A DNA stretch of 64,000 nucleotides, from assembly GCA_964036155.1 (NCBI GenBank), contig OZ038422.1, positions 21,165,201 through 21,229,200 on the forward strand, written 5' to 3'. Below are positions 47,625 through 59,300 of this stretch, one piece after another; position 1 is the first letter of the stretch; each line of letters starts with the position of its first letter. The position numbers and the translations under genes are program-made. This DNA comes from Diploscapter coronatus. Taxonomy: Eukaryota > Nematoda > Chromadorea > Rhabditida > Rhabditidae. The notes beneath the pieces are model-generated. The model was not told the DNA's origin and searched no databases. It saw only the letters and a list, made by a program, of their open reading frames with translations.

Positions 47625-49376
47625 ATGTGGATGTCTCAAGTCGACGCAAGCGGACATTACTCGCTGTTCATCACACCCCTACATTACTATCAAACGTATA
47701 TCGGTTGCGTTATCTCGGTGCTGACCAATAGTATACTTGTTTATATAATTCTCAGCCGACCCCACCAAAAAATGGGTAATTACAAGTACGTGGTGCTAGC
47801 ATTCGTCTGCTTCGATATCTTGTACAGTCTGGTGGATGTCATTACCAAACCCGTAAGTAACGCTAAAAAGCTGTCTTAGAATGCTTTTAGGACTGGGATT
47901 CAAATAAAATTACAAAAGGGTTTAATTTTGCTTGAACCCCAGCTCAGATTTTGATCATGGTCACGTGATCAAGGCCTGAAAATTCCTTTTGTGCAATAAA
48001 AATTTCAGGGATTCTACTATTACAAACAAGCGTTCTTCTTATTTTCTTCAGGCGGCCTATTTTCATATCCAGCTCCAATCGGCGTCTTCGGAGTCTGTCT
48101 TTGGACTGGATTCTTCGCTATGTCATTCCTACTGCTGGCAATCCATTTCTTCTATCGATATCTGTCAATAACCAAGCAAGGATTTTAAAAATGATTCCAA
48201 TTCTTATAATGAATTACAGTGTGAAGTACATGTACCTATTCACTCTGAAATACGCGTGGATTTGGGTTGTCGTAGTCGCCCTAGGCAGTCTGGATATAGC
48301 CTTAACTTGTTGGTTCACAATGTATCCGACGGAGAATGTATTCAATTTTTTCATCTTCTTACAAAAACAGTATTCTAGACGTACGATTTTCTCGAGGACG
48401 CTATACAAGAGAACTTCAACATTTCAGCGCGAAACCTGGGATTCGTCTCGTCTGTTTATTGGGTTTTGTGACATACATCGAGGTTTATCGAAGATTCCAC
48501 AATTTTTAGCTTTCAAACAACGACACGATACAAATGAACTATCGTGACCTTCTCGGAATGATAAACATATTCATCCTTGAGGCAATCGATTTCATCAGAT
48601 TAAAAAAAATAATTTATTTAGTGCGTGACATTTACTGCAATGGTCTACTGGGGGTACAAAAGCCAAAAAGCTTTGAGCAAATTCGACACAGTGCTTAGCT
48701 CTTCGACGCGAGCTCTGCAGAAATCGCTGTTGAAAGCCCTCGTAATTCAGGTATGGCTATAATTTTAGCGAGTTGTACCTAGACTATAAATGCGCTATAA
48801 AATTTCAGCTTTGGAGTACAAAGATTTCTTTTATAATGCAAAAGAACTATTTAGTTATAATTGTTCAGCAAGTACCCTTTATTTCAAAGAAACGGTTCAT
48901 GCGTCTTTTTACTATTTTTAAAATTTTCTTTATGGCCAAATCTCCAGAAATACTCTATTAACTCCGACAAATGGAAAAGACGCACGCAACAAGATATTAG
49001 TTGTGGGTGCGTCCAGGTGTACTTTGAAAACTCTAAGAAGTTGCACCAACCGTTTTATTGAAGTGGAGAGTAGTTATTACCGGAAATAACTTGATTTAGG
49101 CCATGGTCCCCCTGTTTTTCGCCTACATCCCTTGCTGGATCTGTTACTCGCTACCCTTGATGCCCTTTGAAATTTCCAAGTATCACTATTTCATGTTATT
49201 TAGTGAAGAGTCGAAACTTTAGAGTAATAGTAAATAACATAGTGTTCACTCTGATAATGTTATTTCCCATCTGCGACTGTATTGTGATCATCTACTACGT
49301 GAAAGCCTTCAGAGACGTTAGCCCATGCTTTATTCGAAAAAAAGTGCGTTCAAATGCATTTTTAGACCCTGATTGA
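47625..49376 (+). CDS. Str-family chemoreceptor GPCR, copy B
   Basis: Eight exons in phase: 47625-47852, 48009-48175, 48220-48380, 48428-48462, 48510-48581, 48622-48750, 49100-49179, 49223-49376; 341 aa. Same layout as copy A: PHQKMGNYKYVVL after TM1, PLFFAYIPCWICYSLPL in TM6, VIIYYVKAFRD at the end of TM7. The tail is longer (SPCFIRKKVRSNAFLDPD). Differences from A are scattered and mostly conservative (FVCFDILYSLVD versus FVCFDISYSLMD), and no frame is broken, so both copies are probably usable chemoreceptors. Both retain GC donors at introns 2 and 5. Confidence 0.82.
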
Positions 49377-50381
49377 GATACTTGGGAATATTCCATGGCT
49401 GAACTGTTGGATTGCTCCGATTCGATCGGATTCTCGAAGTACGAAAAGCAACCAAGTGCACAACAATTCTCAGTTGAATAATAAGCGATGCTCAACTTCG
49501 GTGACTTATTGATTCTCAATTTTTGCTGATGTTACGTATAAAATTTGTAAATTCCTAGTATATTTAATAGTTTATCAGAAAATCAAACTCTGATGATCCT
49601 GCTCAGGGACGTGTGAACTCAGATTCGGATTCGGTTTGATATTCGAATCTGAATTCGGTCTTCAAAAATTTTCAGATTCGCACGCCTCTGACCCTGATCA
49701 CCTACCACTGGAAATAAAACTAATTACCGTGACATTTCACTCATAAGTTTTCTTTCGAGTTTACTTTTCGCAAAACTGATTTCTGCGTTAGTCATCATTT
49801 GCAAGCAAATTGCAAAGTCACACGTACCTACTTTATCGTTGCTACACTTACTTGTTTCAAATAAACTGCTTCATTATTTGCATTTATTTATCTATGCATG
49901 CAAAAGATTCTCTCAAAGTAACGACGCAAAAACTGCAGCACCTCTCACAATTACCTCGTCAGAATTGATCCAGATGTCGTAAGCAAGTGAAAGAGCTCGT
50001 GTTTTGGTCCGGAATGTAGCTCTAAATTTGATTTTATAATGTTTAATTACAATTTTTCATATTATTTAATCTTTTATTTTACATGTCAATCCCCGATCAC
50101 AAAAACAGCTTCATGATACTGATAAATAGCCAAGTTTGAAAAAAAAAATTCTGCAATGTCGGCGTCGATGCTTTCGACACTAATGAATTCTGAGACCAAA
50201 AATGATCATAATCATAGTTACATCCGCTTTAGCGATACTTACAATCCAATAATTTAGAGGAATCGAGATATCATAAATCCAAAAATATTGCGATATTAAT
50301 TTATCGCTGTCTTTTAAATAGAGCTACACGAAACATCATTAAAAAAAACTAGAGAATTGCTAAGAATCAAGTGCAAGATTA
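49377..50381. other. Gene-free stretch, end of unit B and beyond
   Basis: The first ~720 bp is unit B flank shared with unit A. From 50096 to 50381 AT-rich DNA leads to the 3' end of the ankyrin-like gene. No supported exon. Confidence 0.5.
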
Positions 50382-53300
50382 CTATGAAGGGATATTTAGT
50401 ACAAGAAGTGATGACAACTCGATTGGAGGAGTGGGGAATTGAGTTGAAAAGCCGAATTGAAAACTCGTAGGGTAAAAAAGCAACAAATGAAGGGAAGGAA
50501 CAGCAGAAATGAGGAGAGGAAAGGCGGAAGGGGAAGGATGTGGACTGCAGAGCCGGGGTGAAGAGAGCTTCAGGCGTTGATGTAGTGATTGGGCATCAGT
50601 GTCTGCATAGCCCAACTCGATTGTCAGCTCGTCCTCTGAAGCATCGTCGCTCATCTCCCTGAACGACGAAAATTATCCAGGCTATTTTTGACAAATCCAA
50701 GACGTGGGTGGAAGAAATATTGACGAACTAGTGAATGCTTTAGTGTGAATATCGCGAAAATCTTACATTCTCTCCTGCAGAAGGCCGACTCCCCTCGTGG
50801 CATATTCAATGGCGACTTCGAGAGGAGTGGGCAGGGAAGTGGTCATTGTCTCCAGGGCGTCCATCGACAGATTCAACTCGTCGTGCAAGACCGTGTAGCA
50901 GGGAGTCGCTGCAGAACCCTGAAAATGGAAGATAGATGAAATAGTTATGAGAAAAGTTCAACGTGGAAGTTATTCCAATCACTATGCACAACTTTACACA
51001 CCTTATCCTTGGTGACGTCCTAAATTTACCTTAACCGTGGTCAGAGAAAAAGATAACTGTCCTCGCGTCTCACGTCTTCTCTCACTATTTCCTCCCTTTC
51101 TCATTATTTGAAATAACGAGGCTTGTAAGGGTGTGTATCGAGAAAAATGATTGTTTTTAAAAGATGAAACTTGTGAATTCATTCACATACCTGACGAGTG
51201 GTGGTGGGGGGAATCGAGAAGGAACTGCTTCTTGGCAGGGTTGGTGAGCTGCGGCGAGTCGACAATGATGCCAGCAGAGGTGTTCGGCTTCGGGGGGACG
51301 GTCTTCGGGATTGACCTGAATCGAGGAACTTGATCAAAGACAGAAGCAAACAAACGAACATCGGTCTTGAAGATGTGAATGTTGTCCTGTCGCGCTCGAC
51401 GGCCGTGATGAAGGTCCATTGAGGAGCGCGAGGCAACTGGGCGAATGCCTGCGCTGGAGTTCCCCGTGGATGACCTCACCCAGCACTGTGAACATCTCGC
51501 TCTGTCTGTTCATTCCAGTAGATTACCGCTTCGGAAGGATGCTGTCCCTGGTGACTCGCCTCGTACTGATTGATGACGTGCGCGATGATCGCCTTCACAG
51601 CCGCTGCCTTCTGAAATCATCATCTTCGCTGCTTGAATAAAATTCTCGATACCCTTTTGCTCAACCCACTCAGTCGATCCATGCCCACTTTTCTGGACTA
51701 CCCAATGAGATTTGTAAAAAAGAAAAACAATTGCCGTGCAGTGCAGTTGCAATTTTCATCAATTTACAAGTCTGGACAGAACAAAAAATAATTTCCCTTC
51801 AATCAATCTCACTTCATTCAACTTACCTCTGTATCCTCCTTGAAGAATCTGAATCCTCCCACGAGTTCCTGTGGACTGGGGTTCGAATTGGCAGCGAATC
51901 CGAACACAGTGCGCTGCTCCTTGGTCTCCCTGCTGTTCCTGCCTTCGACAGCCGACTGCGCGATTCCGATGATCATCCTCTCCCGCTTCAGGTATTCCCT
52001 GCAATTTTCCCTTTTCTCCAATAATTGATTTTACTTGTTGTGTGAAATTGCCAAGTTTCTAAATACAAAAACTATTGTAGATGCGTGGAGAATTATTCGC
52101 ATGCCGAGTGTGTAACAAGTGCCGCCAATTGCATAATACCAATGCTTAGAGCGAGATAAGTGAAAAAGAAAGAGGGAGAAGAAATGAAAGCATTGATATT
52201 GCGCAATTTTGGATTTTCTTAAATAAAAATAAAAAAGGCTTACTTTATCTCGCTTTCCTAGTTTCTGACGAGCAAATCTCCCAGCGAGTCGACTAGTTCC
52301 AATTCGAACGTCTGAAAATTCTTTATTAATTTCGGAAAAAGATAAAATAAAAAAGAAGGCGAATTGTAGTCCCCCTCCGAGTGTCAGAAATTTACTGACT
52401 AGTAATCGAGTAAATTAGAATAAAATAAAATGGTCAACAACTATCTAGCAAAAAGAGGGGGATGGCGCGGTCCCTAAATTTAGGAAAAGAGATAATTTTT
52501 GAAAAATTGGCAGACGAAAATTAGGACCGACTGTCCTAGACGGACGCAGGAGAGTAGACTGACTGATCGGGGAAGAAGGAGTGACTACCAATCAATAGTG
52601 GAGTCAGTGGTTGAAGAGAGAACACGATAAACCAGGAGTGAGGAAAGATGTAGAAGGAATGAACAGTGTCGTTAGGCGGCACTGGCGGGAAAGGGAAAGA
52701 GAGGAGAGAAAGGTGAGAGATTAGAGAAAGAGAGTGAATTGAATAGTGAGAGCCTAACAAAAATGAACTTTCAAAAGTAGAGATATCTGATTTTAGGCAT
52801 TTTTGAGTGAAAATTCTGAACAGGCAGAATTCGTTGTTATTGCGTCTGGTAAGGATCATGTTCGAGCAAATTCAAAATAATCACTTTCTCAGAAATCAGG
52901 TGCAAATTGATGAAGGAAATGAGGCAAATTTTGACGTATCGGACAGGACATTTTAAAATTCGAGAAAAGTCGAATTTCTCGAGAACCCAACCACCCACCT
53001 GATCAATTATGATTGATAAAATTTTGGAAGAAAAGACCATTTTCAAGAATCTTTTTGAAGTGAAAAATTCAATTTCCAAAAATCGCGCAGTAGCCGATAT
53101 CAATGCAGCATTCGTGAATCGCGAAGCCGTGAATGCACTGATCCACGTCAGCACATTTTTGGGAATTGAATTTTCACAAGAAAAATCTAAAATTGGTAAA
53201 AATCTTTTTTTAAAAAATACACGAAATTTAGGTCCGAATAAGGCTCGATCGAATCTTTCTCTCCCTCCTTGCTTCTTTGCACCCTATATCCCTTATGTTA

Positions 53301-56300
53301 TTTCATCGTTTTCTGTCTCTCTTATATCATGTCGGGTTTCAAATTTGCAGCCCTGCTTTCCATCATAATATGTGCCCGACTTTTGAATTTCTCTTTCAAA
53401 TTTAATGAGTATACAGCCAAAAATGATTGGGAAATGATCACCTGTTTATAATTGAAATATATCCAAATGTGCTTCTAAGAAGAAAAATATAGTTGGCTGT
53501 AAAATTTCCCTATAAAGGAAGTTACTGATCTTAGTTCAAAATTTATTGAAATTTAGAGATTGGATACCCAGAATCGTGAGAAATCAAAATAAAAATTGGT
53601 ATTATAGTAAATACATTGGCTCGGAAAGATGACAAAAGCCAAATTCAAAGCAATAGAATATACAATATCGCCTTATCCAATAACGATTTCAAATCATAAA
53701 AATTCTATCTCATTATTCGTATTTATGTCTGCTCGATTTTATCTTTCATAAAGTAGACAAATCTCGATATTATTTTAGATAAACTTTAAGAGTGAATGTC
53801 AGCAAAAACCAAAGTCTTAACAAAGGGGTCCGCAAATCGGGCTGGTTTTCACATATATTGTTCAGCCTTTCATGCTGATTCTCATGGTGCAGTCTGTTTT
53901 CCGAAAATGGCCATTAATTACTGTCCTTTCCGGAATAACTCGCTTCAGAGTGGACATTTTCGAGGGGAGGTGTTAGCATAAGTTGATCAATGTTCGATAT
54001 GCTATCAATGATTTATTGTTTTCTTTTTTAAAGTTATTCGATCGCATTAAACAAACAACTAAATCCTTCGATAATGCCACTGTAGCAAACACCGGGGAGT
54101 AAATTAATTTCTTCGACTTCTCGTCATTTGTTCGTTTGTGGATCGTATTCCTCAATTGAATTACAAAATTTTTTTCCGAAATATTCTTGAAATCTAAATT
54201 AGCAAATATTTCGTATAAAGATATGCCAAATCTCAGCTCACCCTCCGATTGCATACAATTTTCCATCTGCAGCAATAAGTGAATGATGATATCTTGCATA
54301 ACACATATCAGCGATTCGAGAAATTCGACTGTCAGCTGGAACTGAGGGGTCAAAACACAGACAATAGGATGTTGATACTGCATCCCTAAATATATAATGA
54401 TGCATTATTTATCATACAAATTAATGACTCAAATCCTCTAGTCATGTAAATTTTCCCATTTAGCGATGAAATTCCGAAATAATCGTCTTTCTGGAATCCC
54501 TCCGACTTAAATTCATTCCTGTTCGTCGCCGGATAATCGATATATCATTGAACTGAATTTCATAATTCGAATTTTATTTACTTATCAACAACAGGGAAGC
54601 CAAATAAGGGCATACTTAATCAAGAAAGCAACAATAAGACTGAAATCAAACCTAGATTCCTAAACGAAGAAACAAGAAAGGTTGAATTTAAAGAAAAAAA
54701 TGAAGAAAATGAATAATATGCATTCTGAAGAATAACTCGTTCAGAATTATACAGCAAACACGGGAATTTGATAGGGAAAGAAAGAAAAAAGGGAGAATTC
54801 GAAGTTGGACTGTACAACTTGGCAACAAAGGCATCAAAATCAACAGGTCAGAAAATGCATAGTTCATGAAAATTAGGTTAATTATTCAAGAAATTAGAAG
54901 ATTAGGATTTTTTAGAACTTGTCATTTTCTAAGTATTGATATTGATGGAAACAGTGAAGAACAAACATTGTCCAACAATAAGAATATGAAGGGCAATCTG
55001 CTTACATTTCGTAGGAATGACTCTGATTGGCTGCAGCAGCAACATCAGCAGCCTCTTCCTGGGACATTTCAGGGGTTTGAGAAATGGAAAAGATTTGGGA
55101 CATGGCCTCCTTGACTCGCTCGTGGCACAGATTCAAAGGACGGAATTGACCGACTGGCTGAAAACGGTGAGGGTGATTAGATTGGTCAAACAAAAAAGCT
55201 GTACTTCGTTGAAGAGATGGCTGAGAGTGAACGAGATGAGTTCGTCCTCCAAATGCAGGCTCACTTTCTCTATCGACATCTAAAATAGAATACTTCGAGA
55301 TTTTTGAAATTCCAACGATTTTAACGCAAAGATACTCCTACTGAATTGTTATACCTTTGAGATATGTCATTGTTTTGAGTAGAGAGCATTGGAATAAACG
55401 ATGCTTTGAAATATCGAATAAGGAAATTTCCCATCAAACTTATTCAAATCCAATTCGCAGGAAAAAGCACTTTTCGAAAGAGATAAGAGAAAAACATGCT
55501 CAATAAATTGACAAATTATTCTGCATATCCATTTGCAGGTTTATTAGCGTCGAGACTGGAGAAGTCTGTTTTTCACTAGACACTTTGATGAAAATTATGA
55601 TGATTCAATCTAATCAATAATTTCACAAAATTTAAACAAATCAGATTAGATGAGTTAAACCATTTGCTATGTAACTTTGAGCCTATTCAAAACAAATGAT
55701 ATAAATGAAGTAAGAAAGAAATAACAAACGGCGTGTTCGATGACATTCCAGCAGTCGGCGATTCCATGCAGAAAGAGGAGAATGGTGCAGACCTCGATCG
55801 ACTTGAGGAAGGGCGAGGTGAGTGCCGTGTCCACTGCTTCGAAGATGTCCTTCTCGTGCACGAAGACAAACTGATCCTGAAAGAGAGACAGAGAGATGGG
55901 TAGAAGAATGAAGAATGACATACGGTGATGAGGGAATTCTGAAAGGCGAGATGGTAGAGCTCGCCAATGAGCTGCAGACAGTGGGGAGAGCGAGCAGAGA
56001 TGGATGTAGACAAGGGACACACCTCCGAAATGGCACACAAGGGCATTTCTGGTAGAAGAAAGCATACAGTCTTTCTGAAACGAGACATTGTTAGGGATTC
56101 AATGAAACGGATATTCTAAATGTGCAAAACAGTTGCGAAGGTTGAATTTACAGCATCGGTTCAAAACAAGATACATAGAAGCAGGATAAAATTCTATACT
56201 TACTTAATTTTACAAAGGAGCTTCCAAAAACTCGTAAATTCAAATTATAAACCTGTGACAATCTCTTGGTTTGTAAATAGAAAATCACTCACAAATTGCC

Positions 56301-59300
56301 AGAGACGATGGCCGCCTGCAGCATGTCGGAGTCTGCCTTGCGCTGGATGAGAAAGTACCGGGAAGCTTCCATGTGAAAGACTCGCTTGATGAACTGAAAT
56401 GCAAAAATATATTAGTGCGAGTGGTGTATGAAATTTTTCAAAGCCCAAGTCGAAGTTTGTGTACCTCTGGTTAGTACAAATATTAAAATGAAAATTGATA
56501 TCCTTTTAGTCTATTTGAATTTTTCGCGATATTCCAAATGGGAATTGGAGTAGGGCATACTTTCTGTACCATTTCGTCTGTGATCGCAAAATTTTCACGT
56601 TTCGAAGTTGCGACGAATACAAGTTACATGGTTTTCACGAAAAGCGATTTTCTGACCTTTTCATTTCTGGTCTGAACCAGACAGGCCATGGGCGACATTC
56701 CATCCACATCCAGCCACTTGAATGGGGATATCGCCTTTCCATTCTTCTGCTTCAGCTTCACATATGCTACGTAAATCGCGTCGAAGCAGATACGAACCTG
56801 AACAGCTCAGATGAGATGATCGTGAAAATGCATAAATGTTACGATATCAGTCGACTGAGATAAGAAAGCTCGATGTAGCAGAGGCATCGTGCAAATACCT
56901 GAAATTTTAGTTCGATTTAACAAAAATAGCTATTTTTGTTGAGAACGCAATTTTATTATATTATACGGTCTTTCATTTAGTAAATACAAACACAAAATTT
57001 ACTAAATGAGTGATTGCACAAAGTATGAAAAGCTTCAGAATAATCCACTGAAAATTTAGTAAATACAGCATGTCAAAATATATATTCTAAAGCTTGTTCA
57101 TCACCATTTTTAATTTGCAATTGAGCACCATCAAAGTTTCTGACCGCACTCTAGAATAGAACTTTAGCCAAAGTCAGAGAACAGATAAAGACTTGCAAAG
57201 TGCATTTTCGAATGCTTACAATTATCTTTGCTTTAATTTTCTGTTGGACCCCAGCACGATAAGTGGAGTGCAATTTTGAGGCATTAGGCTGGACTGCCCT
57301 GAACAATAACTAAATTACCATTCTGGCGACAGATTGAAGTGGGACTTTTGCAGGCTCCCGTCGCGATGACCAGAAACTCCTCTACGTCCTTCCTCACCAG
57401 CAGATCCAGCAACTTGCCGAGTGTCTGCGAGTTGCCTGAACAGTCATTAATCTTCTATATCTATCAGGAATTGTGAAGACAGACCTCTCGAGATGGCGTC
57501 ATAGCAGGCCGCCTGCACATCGCAATGCGTCACGCTGCTCTGTATTTTGTCCTGCCACTTGGCTACTGAAATCGTATTACATCAATTTTGGATAAATGGT
57601 AAATTTTTCACCACGCATCAGAGATCAGAACACTTCACCATAATATTTGATGAGAATCTAGTCCTGCTAGAGCCATTTTATAAAAAATGATCAAGAATAG
57701 GTTTGCTATAAGGTAAAAATTCATCAGTGTTGTTTTCGAAAGGAAAAGTCAAATAAATTCAGAAGATCTTCACAGGTTTCAAATAATATCAACATAATAA
57801 GCCATAAATCGAAATATACCGTGACTGAGACCTTCTATCTGACCGAGATAGGCAGCGGTGCGATAGCACGAGTCCTGGAAACAACACACGTTCACTTACA
57901 AAAACTATCTTTTGCTATTTCACAAAAGTATAAAGCAATGTTAAAATGACAAATTTGCAGCTACACGACATCACCAACACAATCTCAGTACCATATTTCA
58001 CACCAATATCTGGATGATAATAGAGGTATCGCCCAAAGAAGAAGAAAATAATGTTAATTTTTCATCATAAAAATACGTTCATGTTTACATGACGATATGA
58101 ACATCTCGAAATGCATACCTGTACCCGCGCGAGAGCTAACAAACATCCTATCTATGGGCAAATTCGATTATCGAGGCGACAAAGATATAATTTAAGGAAA
58201 AAATAACACTTACAAAGAATTTGTGATAGCGGGGTTCGTAGGAGAAAATCTGCGGGAGCTTGCAGCGGAAACGCATCATTGCCTCGTAGAGCGACGGCAG
58301 CAAGTCGAATTTGCCTGAAATTTGCTGACTCTAGAATATAAGATATTTGAGATAGCATTTTCAATTTTACTCAGATATTGCTTGAAATGTTCCTAATTTC
58401 ACTGAATCTGTTGAATTCTAATAAATTGCCGAAATATAAAGTTCAACCTGATCTTATTTCTTGATTCGATCTTTTCATGATGATTTCTTATTATGCATAC
58501 CCAGCATTGCCGCGTATTCGGTGACCTGAGGGAGGAAGCAGCCCATCGGGCGGCAGAGCCACGTCTTCAGAATCACCTGCAATTCTCATAAATCAATAGT
58601 TTAATAGCGTGGAGGTTTAATCAATTTTTGGAGAGAATGGGTTATCGTGCACATACATCTCCCTCCCTAAATAGAGAATTCGAACCTTAGATTTGATCCA
58701 ATTTGAACTTAAAATAATAAAATAAGAGCCAACTTTTGCCAACCTCGTAGTGAGCGACTCGCTCCTTTCTGATCTCGGACTTGTAGTATTCGGGGTTGAG
58801 AACTTGTAGGACGAACTGAAAGAGACGATAATAATTGTATGGGAAAAAATTATATCATGGCTATGCGAAGAAAAACATTTAGAAAAAAGCAGGAATTATT
58901 TTTAACAAAAAAAAATATTTGCGTATGTTTGACAAGACGTATGACACACACACGGTCCATATTGTAGGTGATAGCGATGTGCAACGGATTGACGTTCATC
59001 CACTTGATTCGCATAAGCTTGCAGACGCACGAAGGCTGGAAACATCGCAAGGTTACTGTGGGGATAGACGAGAGTGAAGGGAATAGGTGTCAATAGTTAA
59101 TTTTGATAGATGGGAGGAAAATAGTCAAATGACAAAAATAAATTACTCCCTTTACTTACAAGCGAGGTTTCAGAAGTGTCCCTTTTCAATTTGGCTGACT
59201 CCTCTCTTTCATAGGGAGTATTTCAGATATGTAGATCATGATTCTAAAGTCAGAAAGTGCTGATGCGAAACCGTTCGTGCAGGAACACGTGAAAATCGCT

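Larger units (their letters stand above)
43442..50095 (+). repeat. Duplicated block, unit B (about 6.65 kb)
   Basis: Second copy of unit A (30567-38575) in the same orientation. It lacks A's 941-bp insert (37512-38452) and the 265-bp segment at 34560-34825, and has an extra small deletion at 43507. The left edge adjoins the kelch fragment, an arrangement also seen at 54104-54690. Confidence 0.9.
51999..55005 (-). other. 3-kb intron 22 of the ankyrin-like gene
   Basis: Phase-2 donor after HSYEM (GTAAGC at 55005) to TTGCAG before EYLKRERM. It holds a kelch pseudogene fragment (54104-54555), the left half of the duplicated sequence (54556-54690), a purine-rich tract (52540-52760) and one possible small plus-strand frame (53009-53368). 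Confidence 0.65.

Noticed and set aside
51510..51530. Apparent 25-bp intron in the ankyrin-like gene
   Set aside because: An alternative 61-bp intron (51506-51566) with donor CA|GTACGA and acceptor GAACAG keeps the frame and is of normal size.
52262..52313. Possible exon reading TFELELVDSLGDLLVRN
   Set aside because: Its frames either stop at once or break phase with exons 22 and 23, which join perfectly without it.
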